Assembly (NCBI GenBank): GCA_023935145.1
Contig: CM043702.1
Location: 55,816,501-55,880,500, forward strand
Reading direction: 5' to 3'
From: Bretschneidera sinensis
Lineage: Eukaryota; Streptophyta; Magnoliopsida; Brassicales; Akaniaceae
DNA: 64,000 bases
The translations under genes and the position numbers were made by a program. Of the stretch, positions 44,031 to 55,941 are shown piece after piece. Every line of letters begins with the position of its first letter. Position 1 is the stretch's first letter. The notes beneath the pieces were generated by a model. It saw only the letters and a program-made list of their open reading frames with translations. It ran no database searches and was not told the DNA's origin.

Positions 44031-45485
44031 GTTAGATTTTGCTTTTGCAGAAATTTGACTTGACTATCAAAGACAAGAAGGGGGTGGAAAATGTTGTGGC
44101 GGACCATTTATCTCGTTTGGAATTTAAGAATAATACCGACATTTTGCCCATTCACGAAGCCTTTCCGAAAGAGAATTTATTTACTGTCCTTTGTCACACA
44201 CCATGGTATGCCGACATTGCAAATTACTTGGTTCCCCGTCAAGTTCCATCTATATGGAGTGCACAAGATAAGCGTAAGTTTTTGGCTGAGGTAAAGAATT
44301 TTTATTGGAATGATCCTTATCTTTTAAAATATTGCCTCGATCAAATAACAAAAAGATGCATTCCGGATATAAATTTGATAGTGTGTTAACTTTTTGTCAT
44401 ACATATACTTGTGGTGGTCATAAGACAGCCGCAAAAATTTTGCAATGTGGTTTTTATTGCCCTACTTTATTCAAGGATACTAATGAGTTTTGTCATTCAT
44501 GTGAAAGATGTCAAAAGCTAGGTTCATTGTCCCACTGTCATATGGTGCCTCTCAACCCGATCTTAGTGGTGGAAATCTTTGATTGTTGGGGGTTCGATTT
44601 TATAGGACCATTCCCACCTTCTTTTAGGTATCTTTACATTTTGCTTACCATTGATTATGTTTCTAAATGGGTTGAAGCTATACCTTGCCGCTCTAATGAT
44701 AATAAAGTTGCTGTTAAATTTCTTAAAGATCATATTTTATCTAGGTACGGTACTCCACGTGTTATAATTAGTGATCACGGGTCACATTTTTGTAACCGTT
44801 CTTTTGAGCCTTTAATGCAAAGGTATGGAGTCACCTATAAGGTTTCTACAGCTTACCATCCACAAACCAATGGCCAAGCAGAATTAGTAAATATGGAGAT
44901 TAAGCGAATACTTGAAAAAAGTTAAATCAAAATCAAAAAGATTGGTCTTTGCGCCTATCGGATGCGCTTTGGGCATACCGGACAACATACAAGACGATTC
45001 TTGGAGCATCTCCTTATCGGTTGGTATTCGACAAAGCGTGTCACTTACCGGTAGAACTTGAGCATAGAGCATATTAGGCTATTCAAAATTTTAATTATGA
45101 CTTGAAGATTTCCGGTGAGGAGAGGAAAATGTAACTTTGTGAACTTGTGGAGTTGAGGGATGATGCATATGATAATGCTAAGGACTTAAAGTCAAGAATG
45201 AAAGCGATACATGATCAAAAAATACTCTAAAAAAAATTTGAATAAGGTAATCGATTTTTCTTTATGATTCTCGGTTACACTTCCATCCTAAAAAATTACG
45301 ATCACGATGGAAGGGACCTTATGTTGTGAATAGCGTTTTTCCAAATGGAGTGGTAGAAGTTGAAGATCCCTCCAATGGTCCATTTTGAGTTAATGGCCAA
45401 AGGTTGAAGCTCTACTTGGAACATGAATGTGTTGAAGATAGGCCCAAAGAGATCTCTTTGGTGCCCCCGGTTTATCCTTCTTAAT
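44031..45485 (+). pseudogene. E5 integrase
   Basis: Starts with the RNase H-integrase linker (KDKKGVENVVADHLSRLE). The zinc domain is near 44392-44515 (GGHKTAAKILQCGFYCPTLF, CHSCERCQKLG). The DDE core has DFIGPFPPSFRYLYILL (first Asp, about 44600), RVIISDHGSHFCN (second Asp, about 44770) and AYHPQTNGQAELVNMEIKRI (Glu, about 44880). A stop after ILEKS (44925) is followed in another frame by [20 protein letters not shown] and the C-terminal half to about 45485. A C-terminal chromodomain is not visible, in line with the Athila group. Confidence 0.9.
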
Positions 45486-47107
45486 TGGGTACTTTCGTTC
45501 CATTGTACATTAGTTTTATTTTTTTTTCATTTTTATTATTTATTTAGTTTTCTTTACTTTTTCTTTCTTTCTTTCTCTCGACTTTTTTCTTTCACATTGG
45601 TGACAATTCAAGTCTTAGGTTGGGGGGGTGGAGGAAATACATTTTCTATTTCATATCGTTGAATTGTTTGGTGTCACTTTCCTTTTTTTGTTTTAATTTG
45701 TTTGTTAGGATAACTTGGTAGAAAAAAAACAAAAAAAAAATAGTTGAAAAATTGAAAAATTTTAAAAAATTAGGTTTAGTTTTGTTTATTTTTAGTATGT
45801 TTTGTGTTAGTTTTGGAGCTAATTTACATGTCAATGATATGATTATAATTGAGATTGCATATAGCTTTTAGAAGAAGTTAAATCTTGCTTCGGTTTGAGA
45901 ATAATTTTAAGTGTCGATCTTTATTTAGTTTGAGACTCTGGTTTGCAGTAAGATTGCATGATTAGTCTAAAACATTTAGAGAAGTTTTATGTGCGAATAT
46001 TTTGTGAATACGTTTTCAGTCACGACAAGCTCTAGAACTTATTTGATAATCACTTGAGGCGAAATCCTAGAATGCACACTACTTAGGATAGGATGTAGGC
46101 CATCTTTGGACCGTTTGAGCCTTTCAAGCTTACATTTGTTATATTTATCGCTAGTTACCTGTTTGAGCTTTTTTTTTTAAAAAAAAAAATTATCTTTGTT
46201 TCTTTCGATAGCCCATTTACTTACCTTTATGAGCCTAAAAATATTTTATCCTTGCCTTTCTTTTAAGAGAACTTAGTTTATACACATTTGTTGAGAAGCA
46301 CTTAAGAGGAGTAAGGGTGGAAATATGAAAAAAAATATATATATATTACTACCATAACCCAAGTACATTAAAGAAGATAGATTGGGGGTTGTGGAAAAGA
46401 GAAAAGAATGAAAACGGAGGTGAATGGTTATATACTAGAAAAGAATAAAAAAAAAAGTGAATTATGACAAAGAAAGAAAAAAAATGTTGAATCATTGAGA
46501 GAAATGCTTGAAAAATGGTTGAATGAGTTGGGTGTTGAAGTAAGGTTATTTAGTGCTTAAAAATATTGTGTTTAAAATTAAGAGATTGGGTTCTTTTACT
46601 TGTTTAATCCTTCCCGTTCTTTCTTGACCTTTACCTTAGCCTAACGTTACAAGCCTATTAAAGACCTAGTGATCCGATGTAGTGTGATTTTTCTACATTA
46701 GTGGAGAGTGATTTGAAAAGTGAGCCTATAGAGTTTAATTTGTGATTGATGTCACGTAATTTAATATGTTTTTAGAGGCCAAGACTTGTATTTATGAATG
46801 TTGTGCATAAAATCATCCAGGTGTTTGGATTAATGGCTTGTGGTAAGATGGATGATTAAGAGTCAATAACGAATATGAGGTTGATGTTTGGATTATTTTT
46901 GGACTTGGGTGGTATTTAATGATTCTATATGTTGTGTGTTATGTGCAATTTTTGAGACAAAAAGTTGAATTACTCTTTGATTAACACTAACATTGCTTTG
47001 TTTTGTTTTTAGGATTTTAGGTTTTGTTTTAATTTCTAGTATAGAATTCATTTCATTTTTATTTCACTTGAATTGCTAGAGACTAGCAATAAGCTAGTTG
47101 GGGGTTA
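45486..47107. other. E5 3' non-coding region
   Basis: No env-like or other ORF. AT-rich with homopolymer runs (45720-45780, 46170-46190). Ends in ctagagactagcaataagct followed by the polypurine tract agttgggggtta. Confidence 0.75.
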
Positions 47108-48716
47108 TGATGAGAGTCAAAAAATGCATCTTACTAGTGTTTATTTGTTTGCATTTAGGGTTGATTTAGGGCTAGATTACACATTTATGCCTTAATAATT
47201 CTTAAGTGTCATTCTTGGTATATTGAATTATTTCGATGCATTTTCAGGTATTTTGGATTTAAAATAGATGGAAAAACTAACGTTGATTAAAGTACAAAGA
47301 TTATATGCATGTTCACAAGTATTTGGAAAGGAGTTTTACTAAATTATCATAATTGCCCGTACAGATCAATCATCTTTCCGGATTAAACTGTGTTGATTCA
47401 GAAAGAACCAGGAGATGAGCCATATATACTTGGAAAGATCCGGGTGTCTATTTTCTGGAGAATTTTACTGCTCATAAATATGGATTTTTTAGAGAAAGTT
47501 ATGGCAGTTTTAGTAGACAAAGGTCAGGCTGTGCGTGATTTCAGCGTGACAGAGCTGTCAATTTTGTGGATTAAACTGTATTGATTCAGGAAGAACCAAG
47601 AGATAAGCCATATATGTTTAGAAATATCCGGATGTCTATTTTCTGGAGAATTTCATGGCTCATAAATACGATTTTTCTAGAGAAAGCTATGGTAGTTTTA
47701 GTAGACAAAGGTCAGGTAGAACCAGGCCTGGACAGCAGCAGAACCGGGCCTGGACCGCAGTAGAACCAGGCCTGGACAGCAACAAAACTGGGCTTGGACC
47801 GCAGCAGAACCGGGCCTGGACAGCAGTAGAAGCACACAGCCTGAACAGAAACCCTAGGGCGACTTTTCTGTCTACAAAGCTGTCTCCATACACCTATATA
47901 TAAGAATTTAGACTAAGAGAACAGGGGAGTAGAGTTTTTAAAGAGAGTTTCCATCTTCTTCTTCTTCAAGGTGATCAAGGATGAACTCTATGTCCAACTA
48001 AACTCCAAGCAAGGCAAAAGAATGAGTTTCTAGGTGTAGTTGTTCTTATTTCTATCTTTGATTCAGTTGTATGGATTGATTGTTAAACATTGTTTATGAT
48101 TTACTCTTTGATTAAATAAGAAGGATTTGAATTCATGTGACAGCTGCAATTTATGTTCTTCTTCTCATAGATTTTCTTAATCCGATGATCGAATTCTTCT
48201 TCTCCATATAGGTCTAGTCAAGCTTTTCTTATGTCAAAGTTGTTAGATGCAATTGATTTCGGTAGATCTATCTTATAGGTTTGTCCATTACTGCAGTATT
48301 ATTATTGAAATATATTGTCGCTTCTTGATAATTTATAAGATAGATCTTGTGTGTTTGAATTGGAATTAAAGAGTAATTTATGGCAATTACATTAGAGTAT
48401 TTATGTGCTATGATTGAATATTTACCAATTGCTTGTTTGTGATGTGAAACTAGTAATTGAGTTAAAATAGTTGAGTCCAGATAGGAATAAGGAAACGAAC
48501 TTAGAAAGGATTCCTGGAATCTTGTTATTTCTTTATTGAATTCTTCATCATATTTTCACAACTCTCTTATATAATTTCATTTGTAAAACTCATATTTTCT
48601 TATTTGAATTTTATCGTTTAGTGTTAAGGTTTACACTTTCTTTTGTAGTTCGCTTTCCTCGTGGGATCGACACCTCAGTTATACACAATAATCGCGTGTT
48701 AGTTTGAGCGTTATCA
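47108..48716 (+). repeat. E5 3' LTR (1609 bp)
   Basis: Same boundaries as the 5' LTR but 89 bp longer, accounted for by four extra 22-bp units at 47718-47827. Confidence 0.95.
47718..47827 (+). repeat. 22-bp tandem repeat in the E5 3' LTR (5 units)
   Basis: Units start at 47718, 47740, 47762, 47784 and 47806 with the form agaaccRggcctggacMgcag. The 5' LTR has one. Confidence 0.95.
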
Positions 48717-48721
48717 TATCC

Positions 48722-49251
48722 CACGAATCATGCAATGAATAGAGTAGTGTAATAGCCTTATCGTCATCCATCAAATCAACACTGATAAACAATAACTGAC
48801 CTATCAAAGTATTGAACTCATGTAGATGAATAGAGAAAGAATCACCCTCAACTATTCGAAGGTTGTACAACTTCTTTATCAGAAACAGTTTATTTACCAG
48901 AGATTTGCTCTAATAAAGGATTTTCAGCTTCTTCCAGAGTTCTTTCTTAGTATTCTCTCTAGAAATGTTTATCAGGATTGAATTGGCCAGGCACAATTGA
49001 ATCAGACTTCGTGCCTTCTGATCGAGCTTCTCCCACTCTGTGATGGCCACTGAAGATGATGTCGAAACCACCACCGGCGACGCTGCCTCTGCTATGGATA
49101 TTTTCATCATACTCATCGTACTCTTCAGCATCTCATTGACCATCACCCTCCACAGGTCCCTATCCACGAGTAGATCCTACATCTTCAGTTTTCACAACTC
49201 GAAACTTTTCCCTTCGAACTTCTCAATTTCAATCTGTGATCTAATCGACAT
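48722..49251 (-). pseudogene. E3 gag N-terminal part
   Basis: The minus-strand ATG at 49251-49249 starts MSIRSQIEIEKFEGKSFEL. The remainder carries WEKLDQKARSLIQLCLANSI, ENTKKELWKKLKILY, IHLHEFNTLIGQL and DKAITLLYSLHDSWDMI, all standard copia Gag (UBN2-like) blocks, in two broken frames. The E5 insertion separates it from its C-terminal half. Confidence 0.85.
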
Positions 49252-49277
49252 CTCTGATCGTTAATCCTCGAACACAA

Positions 49278-49290
49278 GGCTCTGATACCA
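49278..49290 (-). other. E3 primer-binding site
   Basis: Plus-strand ggctctgatacca is the complement of tggtatcagagcc, next to the E3 5' LTR. Confidence 0.85.
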
Positions 49291-49666
49291 ATTGAACAAT
49301 TCAATACTTATCAATCACACAAATTATAAACAGAAAGAAAATAATACACAATATACCTAGGTTCACCCCAAAATAGGGCTACATCATGTCATAAGTTTTA
49401 CTATAATCAACCTCAAAAATCTCTCGTTACAATGTACACTCAGTACATAGAGAGTATTTATAAGCAACTTAAGACCCCCTAATTAGAGTTTCCACCCTAC
49501 TGCAAAACTACGGTTATTTATAGGCCTAAGCCCAAACTATCAAGCAAAAAACTAGACCTAAAACATGTATAGGACTTGAAATTTTTGGGGGTACTGCCCC
49601 ATAACCCCCGTTTGCTCACCAAAGATCTATTTATCTGGACACGTGAAGTATGCACCAATTCTAACA
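49291..49666 (-). repeat. E3 5' LTR
   Basis: Aligns with 29451-29833; ends CACCAATTCTAACA on the plus strand. About eight bases at the primer-site end seem to be lost. Confidence 0.85.
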
Positions 49667-50152
49667 GAATTTTCTATGTGGGCTACCATTAATTATAGTG
49701 GTTTTGGTTTTATAAAATCAGGTCAGCAAATTTAGTCTAATGAAAAAAGTATGAGTGCCCACTATTGTTAATTGGTGATCATGTTGTTTCGACTTGTACA
49801 CATCTTAATATTATTAATGTGGGTCAACAGTTAGTGTAGACCATATTCCAATATAGCCTGTAAATGGAAGGACTCATTTGGACTTTCAATAACTAGGGTT
49901 ATTGATGTGTATATAAACAGGTCATGTCCCTTCTTTGGCTTTCAATACGTCTGAGTATTCAATCTTTCTATCCATCTGAGAAAGCTATTATTGTGGGAGT
50001 ACAAAGAGGAAGACATAATCCTGATTACTTCTGTTGTGAGGTAAAATTCAAGTTTTCGCTATAACGATGGTTAAATTAGGTATATGATTTAATTATGCAA
50101 TTATCTGTGCTGTAAGTTTCATGTATGATATTATTATCTATGTTTAATCTTA
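49667..50152 (+). repeat. B 5' LTR, main part
   Basis: Matches 55446-55936 and 13853-14357 from tttctatgtgggctaccatt on. The first ten bases of this LTR are at 29441-29450. TATA gtgtatataaac near 49908. Confidence 0.85.
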
Positions 50153-50161
50153 AAATAGACG

Positions 50162-50174
50162 TGGCATCAGAGCC
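50162..50174 (+). other. B primer-binding site
   Basis: tggcatcagagcc, one base different from the tRNA-Met site. Confidence 0.75.
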
Positions 50175-53100
50175 TACATAAATAAATTTAGAACCTAATT
50201 CAAGAATATTGCATTTAATTTCAAGTGAATTGTTTTTTTTTCTTTTATTTACATTTTAATGAAACCCATTTAACAGCTACAATAATTAGTTTACTTGCAC
50301 CCTCAATTTCCTTTTCTTTTTTGTATTACATCCAAAAGGATGCTACATCTAACATGGCCAGTAAGGCTAAAGATAAGGGTAATTGTTGCGCTTTTTTATC
50401 TTAATTCGAATTCACATGAAAGCCTTTTTTGACAACGGAATCACATTATTTTTACAAGAACCCCAACACCATTACTTATGGCTTTAATTTCAAGTATCTA
50501 TGTCAAGGTTTTTGTTTTCATACTTGAGATGTTAATTACATTAGTTAATTAGCTATATTTCAATAATATTTTTTTTTTCGTGAATGTAGGAAATAATTGA
50601 GTATTCTATTCATGAGTTGTAATTGTCTTAGTATTAACTATGTTTTGGACTTAAAAGAAAACAGCCAATGATAATTAAAATAAAGAAAAATAACAACCCA
50701 TTATCATTGTTTTCTTGGTGTCCCACGTTCTACCCACGTTAAAAACTAAGTGACTTTGTTACAAAACTAATGACAACTAGTGGATTTGTGTAGGACATGG
50801 TTACCGAAGCCAATTTAAAGAGAATTTGCATAGGGCACGATTACTGAAGCAAATTAAAAAGAGAACAGAATAATTCTAATACTGTTTTAGCAAATTAAAT
50901 ACAATTAGTGTTGTATAAACTTAATTATGTGTGGCACTATATCTTATCATTTAAACTTACAGGATTTTAGATTCTCTCATAATTAAAAGTTCCAAGCTCC
51001 ACAATGGATACTTAAAAATATAAATGATACCTTAAATATAAGAAAGGAAAAGAAAATTGTCATTGAAAAGCAATCTTCTAGAAGTTTATATCACGTAATG
51101 GACAACTTTGTTTTTGTTTGGGCAGCTTCTGTGTTGGAATGCTCTTTACCAATAGGTATGTATTTTCATGTTTTCATTGCATTTTCAGTTTTAATAACTC
51201 TTTTAAAGGGTCATATCTTATGGGATTAGTTAATTGGTTAATTTGCGCTGCTTGAAAAATTAGTTCACGATTTTTTTATGTCTAATTGCAAACCTTGTAA
51301 AGAATACTTCTGTAATCTTATTCTAAGGTATGAAGTAGCTGGTTCTAATATGTTTCAATTGTTTGCGTGTATTAGTTTAATATGTACGTAAAAGATGTGT
51401 TTTATGGTTAGATGTGTAGTTATGAATTTTCTAGAATTCTGATTTTGTGAATTAAGGATGTGTTTCCATTCATGGTAGATAGCTATCTAGTCTCCTATAT
51501 TTATCTTGCCTATTGCATATATATGTGTTGCCCATTGATTCTAAAGGTGAGATGGATATGAATTGGTTACACAACAACTTTGGTTTAGGCTACACATGTT
51601 GTTACTTTATGATATATAAATTTGTTCCATGGGGAACTTAGTGGGACTTTATTGGACCATGGTTGGTACATATAGCCATTGGTGATTGAAGATGATAAAA
51701 AAACAAGTCTAATTTCGGTGATAAGATTGATGATTTAACTGGTATGACATGGATTTGTTGGAATTTTCCTATTCTTTGCAAAGTGGTTGTTGAACAAAAC
51801 AAGAGGACACAACCACGTGGTGGAGGTGAAGTTATTGTACCCATAAGATAGATGATTTATTTTTTAGTATGAATTCATTCTATTAATTTTATGGGCACCC
51901 CTTGAATTATTAAATTAATAGGTAAAATTTCTTTGTAATTGCTCACGTATATGATTTATGATGCTTCCACAAAACATTTAATTATGAGCTTTAGTATATT
52001 AATTGTGTTTACGTTCCATTATACCTTCTTTGTGTTCACTTTTGTATATAACAATTTTATTAATTTTAGTTCAAGACTTGTTTTGCTTGTGCAACATATA
52101 TTTTGATTTTGATCCAAAGAGGTCCATATGGTTTACTATCTCATATTGAGAGGATCAAATGCATGCGTGTTGTTTTAGTATCTATACATGTTGGGTAATA
52201 CATTTTATCAGTCTCGGCTTGAAATAGTTTCATCAGTTGATGTGGATAGTTGCCGCCAAAGTGGTCCATTCACTGATATTTATGAGATTATTTCATCTTA
52301 TTGTTATGAGACGTTTATCTGGGTTATTGTATTCAATCAACTGCCTAAAGGGGATAATTATGTGTTTTAATTCAAAGATTGACATGAAATATTTGGTGAA
52401 ATTAATTTTAGTATGGATTATCTTTATGCTCAAAAGTGCTAGGCTTTTCAAAAACTGAATACGTTAATGTGTTGGTTTCATGTAAGAGATTCTACTTACA
52501 TGTTGCATTTTTTTCCCAAAGGGGAGTATGTAATGATGTGTCGGAATCTGGTTGTTGAAATTACCCTTCTTATTAATATGTTGTCTTTGGTTATCCTGAA
52601 CAGTTTTTATTATTGTTGATAACAATAGTGCTACTATTGAAATTTTGACTAAGTCAAATAATAAAATAAAATCTACTTTTATGGGAGTGTATAAAAAATA
52701 TGAAAATTAAAAATTATAGAAAACATATAACTTTCTAAAATATTCTAAAACATATTTCCTAATTTATATTTGCTCAATTGGTGTACTTATCAGCAATAAT
52801 TAAATTTTGAGCATGTGAAATATATTTCAATGCTGTACTATGCTAATATATGGAGTAAAAGATGAGTTAGATCTTAATATTTTATTCTTCATAAAATTTG
52901 CGTTTTGTGTACTCATTAGGATTAATAATTTTTTTATTATATTTTTCTGGATTTTTTTGGGTTCAGTAAATATTTATTTCTGAGCATATGTGATTAATTT
53001 CTTATTTCTCAAAATCTGTGCATATATTCTAAAATTTTATTTCATAGTAAATTATTTTGATTTGCTTAGATGTTGTTAACAATAGGTAATCTCCTAAATT

Positions 53101-53205
53101 AATTGTCTCATTTATTATATTCCCAACTTAAGATAAAGTGTAGAAAATATGCATGTTGTGAGAAATAATTGATCTAATTATTTAAATATATTTTCCTATG
53201 TTCAA
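50175..53205 (+). other. B non-coding interior, 5' part
   Basis: About 3 kb without gag. From about 51980 it aligns with A (from about 10330): ttcaagacttg near 52073, the gccgccaaagtgg block near 52253 and polypurine words cctaaaggggata near 52344 and cccaaaggggagta near 52515. Before that nothing is recognisable. Confidence 0.7.
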
Positions 53206-53339
53206 TACCTGTAGCAAGGATACAGCTGTTGATTGTTTGGTGACTCATAGAGGTATATGTTGTTTAGAGTACCTCCTGTTGTATGGTCACATGCATGCCT
53301 ATCGTTTTTCATGCGTCTGAGGTTGTAAGGGACATTATT

Positions 53340-53790
53340 TTTTATCCCAGTTTTCAAAAATTTCATGGGTTGATGTAGGTGTTAGCTGCCAAAGTGGCAT
53401 ACTCATTGATACTTGTGGAATTTTATTAAAACATACTGCGAGATGATTACTGTCTATCCCAGTTTTGGGAGATTTCATAGGTTGATATGGATGTTAATTG
53501 CCAAAGTGACACACTCATTGATACTTGTGGGATTTCACCAAACATGTTGTAAGATGATTATTGTTTATCCCGATTTTGAAAAATTTCATGGGTTGATGTG
53601 GATGTTAGCTACCAAAGTGGCATACTCATTAATACTTGTGGGATTTCACAAAAACATGTTGCAGGATGATTACTGTTTATCCCGATTTTGAGAAATTTTA
53701 TGGGTTGATGTGGGTGTTAGCTGTCAAAGTGACACACTCATTAATACTGGTGGGATTTCACTAAAACATATTGCTGGATGATTTTAGTTG
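53340..53790 (+). repeat. 112-bp tandem repeat in B (4 units)
   Basis: ccaaagtgg-type words at 53389, 53501, 53612 and 53724 (spacing 112, 111, 112). Homologous to the three-unit array in A. Confidence 0.9.
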
Positions 53791-54119
53791 CATCATGCAG
53801 CTACCTACCCAAAGAGGGCAGTTGTGTGTTATAATTTGTGAAAATATATGGAACACTGTGGGAAGATGTTGGGTTGGCTTAGAAGGTTTGTCTATCCTAA
53901 GGGGACAATTACTTCGAAAATTGTAATATTGACTTTATATGCTTCATGTGTAAAGTTTCTAAGTGTTTATTGTATTCTCTATCCAAATGAGAGTTTCTAA
54001 CTATACTATTAGATTCTTTGTTTTGGAATATGTTAGTTATTGCCTTTTTACTACTGTATTGTATTCTTGTCTTGAATCAGTCTCTCTTTATGTCAACAAT
54101 AATCAAGAATACGAGCTCA

Positions 54120-54640
54120 AGTTGTAGTTTTGATCTTATAGAAATAGTGATTACTAATATTAGTGGTATCTAAAATTTGATGAGGTAGTGACTTCTATTG
54201 GTTTTGAAGAGAATAAGGTAAATCAGTGCATATACCTAAAAGTCAGTGGGGGTAAATTTGTTTACGTAGTTCTTTATATAGATGATATTTTGCTTTTTAG
54301 TAATGATCTTGGGTTATTGTATGAGACAAAACAGTTGTTATCCAAGACTTTTGATATAAAAGATCTTAGTGAGGCGTCCTTTGTTTTTTAGATTGAGATT
54401 CGTAGAGATAAATCTCATGGAATGTTGGGTTTTTCTCAGAGAGCTTATATAATGAAAAGTGATAAATTAAGTTTGAGTCAATGTCCCAAGAATTATCTTG
54501 AGAGAAAATCCATGAAAACTGTGTTTTATGCTAGTGCAATTGTTGAGCACATTCAAATGGAGAACATGGTTATTGATTCCCTAACCAAAGGTCTAAGATC
54601 TATTGTTTCTTTTAAGAAACATGTTGATGTACTGGGATAG
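54120..54640 (+). pseudogene. B pol remnant with the same two deletions as A
   Basis: A short integrase-start relic (LIEIVITNISG) is joined to RT palm (FDEVVTSIGFEENKVNQCIY, VVLYIDDILLFSNDLG, DIKDLSEASFVF). Then come FSQRAYIMKSDKLSLSQCPK and LERKSMK, joined to the last RNase H part (AIVEHIQMENMVIDSLTKGL, SFKKHVDVLG). The catalytic motif is YIDD. Joins fall at the same places as in A (12728 and about 13050). Confidence 0.85.
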
Positions 54641-54815
54641 TGGGAGCTATATATGATTTAATATTTTAGTTATTGGGTTTATGTAATCTTAGAACCCATC
54701 GTGTTTTGGGCACGATAGTTAGATATTATGATATTTATTAATGATCATCATATATATTTTCATCCTTATTGTGTTATCTTATATGTATGAATGCATTTGA
54801 ACATATGACATGTCA

Positions 54816-55085
54816 TGTTGTGAAAACTTAAAACTTGGTGTCAGTTTTGAGTTTAGTTAGGTATGTCTCGTGGTTGACACCATGTTGAAATCTAGAGATA
54901 TTTTGAGGCATACCATATTGTTAATGACTTTTTTGGCCCATTATTAGGCATGTTATGAAAACATAAAACATGGTGTCAGTTTTAAGTTTGGTTAGGTATG
55001 TCTCACGTTTGGCACCCTGTTGAAACCTCGAGGTATTTTGAGACATAGCATGTTGTTGATGACTTCTCTGACCTATTATTAACTA
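54816..55085 (+). repeat. 135-bp tandem duplication in B
   Basis: tgaaaacttaaaacttggtg at 54821 recurs in diverged form at 54956, each followed by gtttggttaggtatgtctc-like and gaaacctcgaggtatttt-like words. A has one copy (from about 13385). Confidence 0.85.
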
Positions 55086-55445
55086 GGCATATTGTATGGA
55101 GAGTCATGTTAAGGACTGATAATGAAAATAGCACATTATTTGATCACCCTATTGGATACTATTATCTTGCTACACTACCGCATTGGATCCATGTCAATGG
55201 AACCATCTACATGCGTAACTATGGATTGGTCTTGTGTGAATAATAGAGCACAACAACTGCCATGATTCAATGTATGGTGTTTTTTCATAGGACTGGGTCA
55301 TTTAAAATGTTATCTCAAATGACCAAATTGTTTTTTCAAATGTGGCAACAATAAAATCAAGTTGTCTGACCCGAGAGTCGTTTTAAATTAAGTAAAATAT
55401 TTTTAAATTTTGAGAGCTATAATTAATGTTGCCCAAGTGGGAGAA

Positions 55446-55936
55446 TGTTATAATTTTTTATGTAGGCTACCACTAATTATAGTGGTTTTGGTTTTATAAA
55501 GTCGGGTCAGTGGATTTGGTCCAATGAGAAAATTGCAAGAGCCTATTGTTGTTAATTGGTGATCATATTTTTTAGGCTTGTAAATATCTTAATATTATTA
55601 ATGTGAGTCAGCAGCTAGTGTAGGCCATAGTTCAATATAGCCCGTAGATGGAAGGGCTTATTTGGACTTTCAGTAATCAGGGTTACTAATGTGTATATAA
55701 ATAGGCTAGGCCCCCTTTTTGGCTCTCAGTACGTTTGAGTATTCAGTCTTTCTATCTATCTGAGAAAGCTACTATTGTGGGAGTACAAAGAGGAAGACCT
55801 AACCTTGATTACTTCCGTTGTGAGGTAAAATTCAAGTTTCTGCTGTAACGATGGCTAAATCAGGTATGTAATTTATTTATGCAATTATTTGTGTTCTAAG
55901 TTTCATATATCATATTATTGTTTATGTTTAATCTCA
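55446..55936 (+). repeat. B 3' LTR (491 bp)
   Basis: Starts TGTTATAATTTTTTATGTAGG after the polypurine tract gcccaagtgggagaa and ends TTTAATCTCA; followed by target duplication tatgg. Confidence 0.9.
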
Positions 55937-55941
55937 TATGG

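Larger units (their letters stand above)
32843..48716 (+). mobile_element. E5: Athila-like Ty3/gypsy retrotransposon inserted in E3 gag
   Basis: LTRs 32843-34362 and 47108-48716 start TGATAAGAG/TGATGAGAG and end GTTATCA. Target duplication tatcc at 32838-32842 and 48717-48721. Primer site tggcgttgtttcctgggaac at 34369 and polypurine agttgggggtta before 47108. Domain order gag, protease, RT, RNase H, integrase is that of Ty3/gypsy. Interrupted by E4 at 36500-42305. No env-like frame between integrase and 3' LTR. Confidence 0.95.
29451..49666 (-). mobile_element. E3: minus-strand Ty1/copia element inserted in the B 5' LTR
   Basis: LTRs 29451-29833 (3' copy) and about 49291-49666 (5' copy), a tRNA-Met primer site (49278-49290, minus) and gag-pol on the minus strand. 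Flanked by gaat on both sides (29447-29450 and 49667-49670). Its gag is interrupted by E5. Without E5 it is about 4.3 kb, short for a copia element because the RT palm is deleted. Confidence 0.85.
29441..55936 (+). mobile_element. B: non-autonomous copia derivative hosting the E3/E5/E4 nest
   Basis: The 5' LTR is split: ten bases (tattatgaat, 29441-29450) lie left of E3 and the rest begins at 49667. Joined, they match the 3' LTR start at 55446. The 3' LTR ends ATCTCA at 55936. Target duplication tatga (29436-29440) and tatgg (55937-55941) match at four of five bases. Primer site tggcatcagagcc at 50162. Without the inserts B is about 6.3 kb with a long non-coding interior and only small pol scraps. 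Same family as A. Confidence 0.85.

Noticed and set aside
45423..45662. Possible env-like ORF downstream of the E5 integrase
   Set aside because: It covers the integrase end and then a T-rich tract; no signal peptide plus transmembrane pattern typical of Athila env-like frames is seen up to the 3' LTR.
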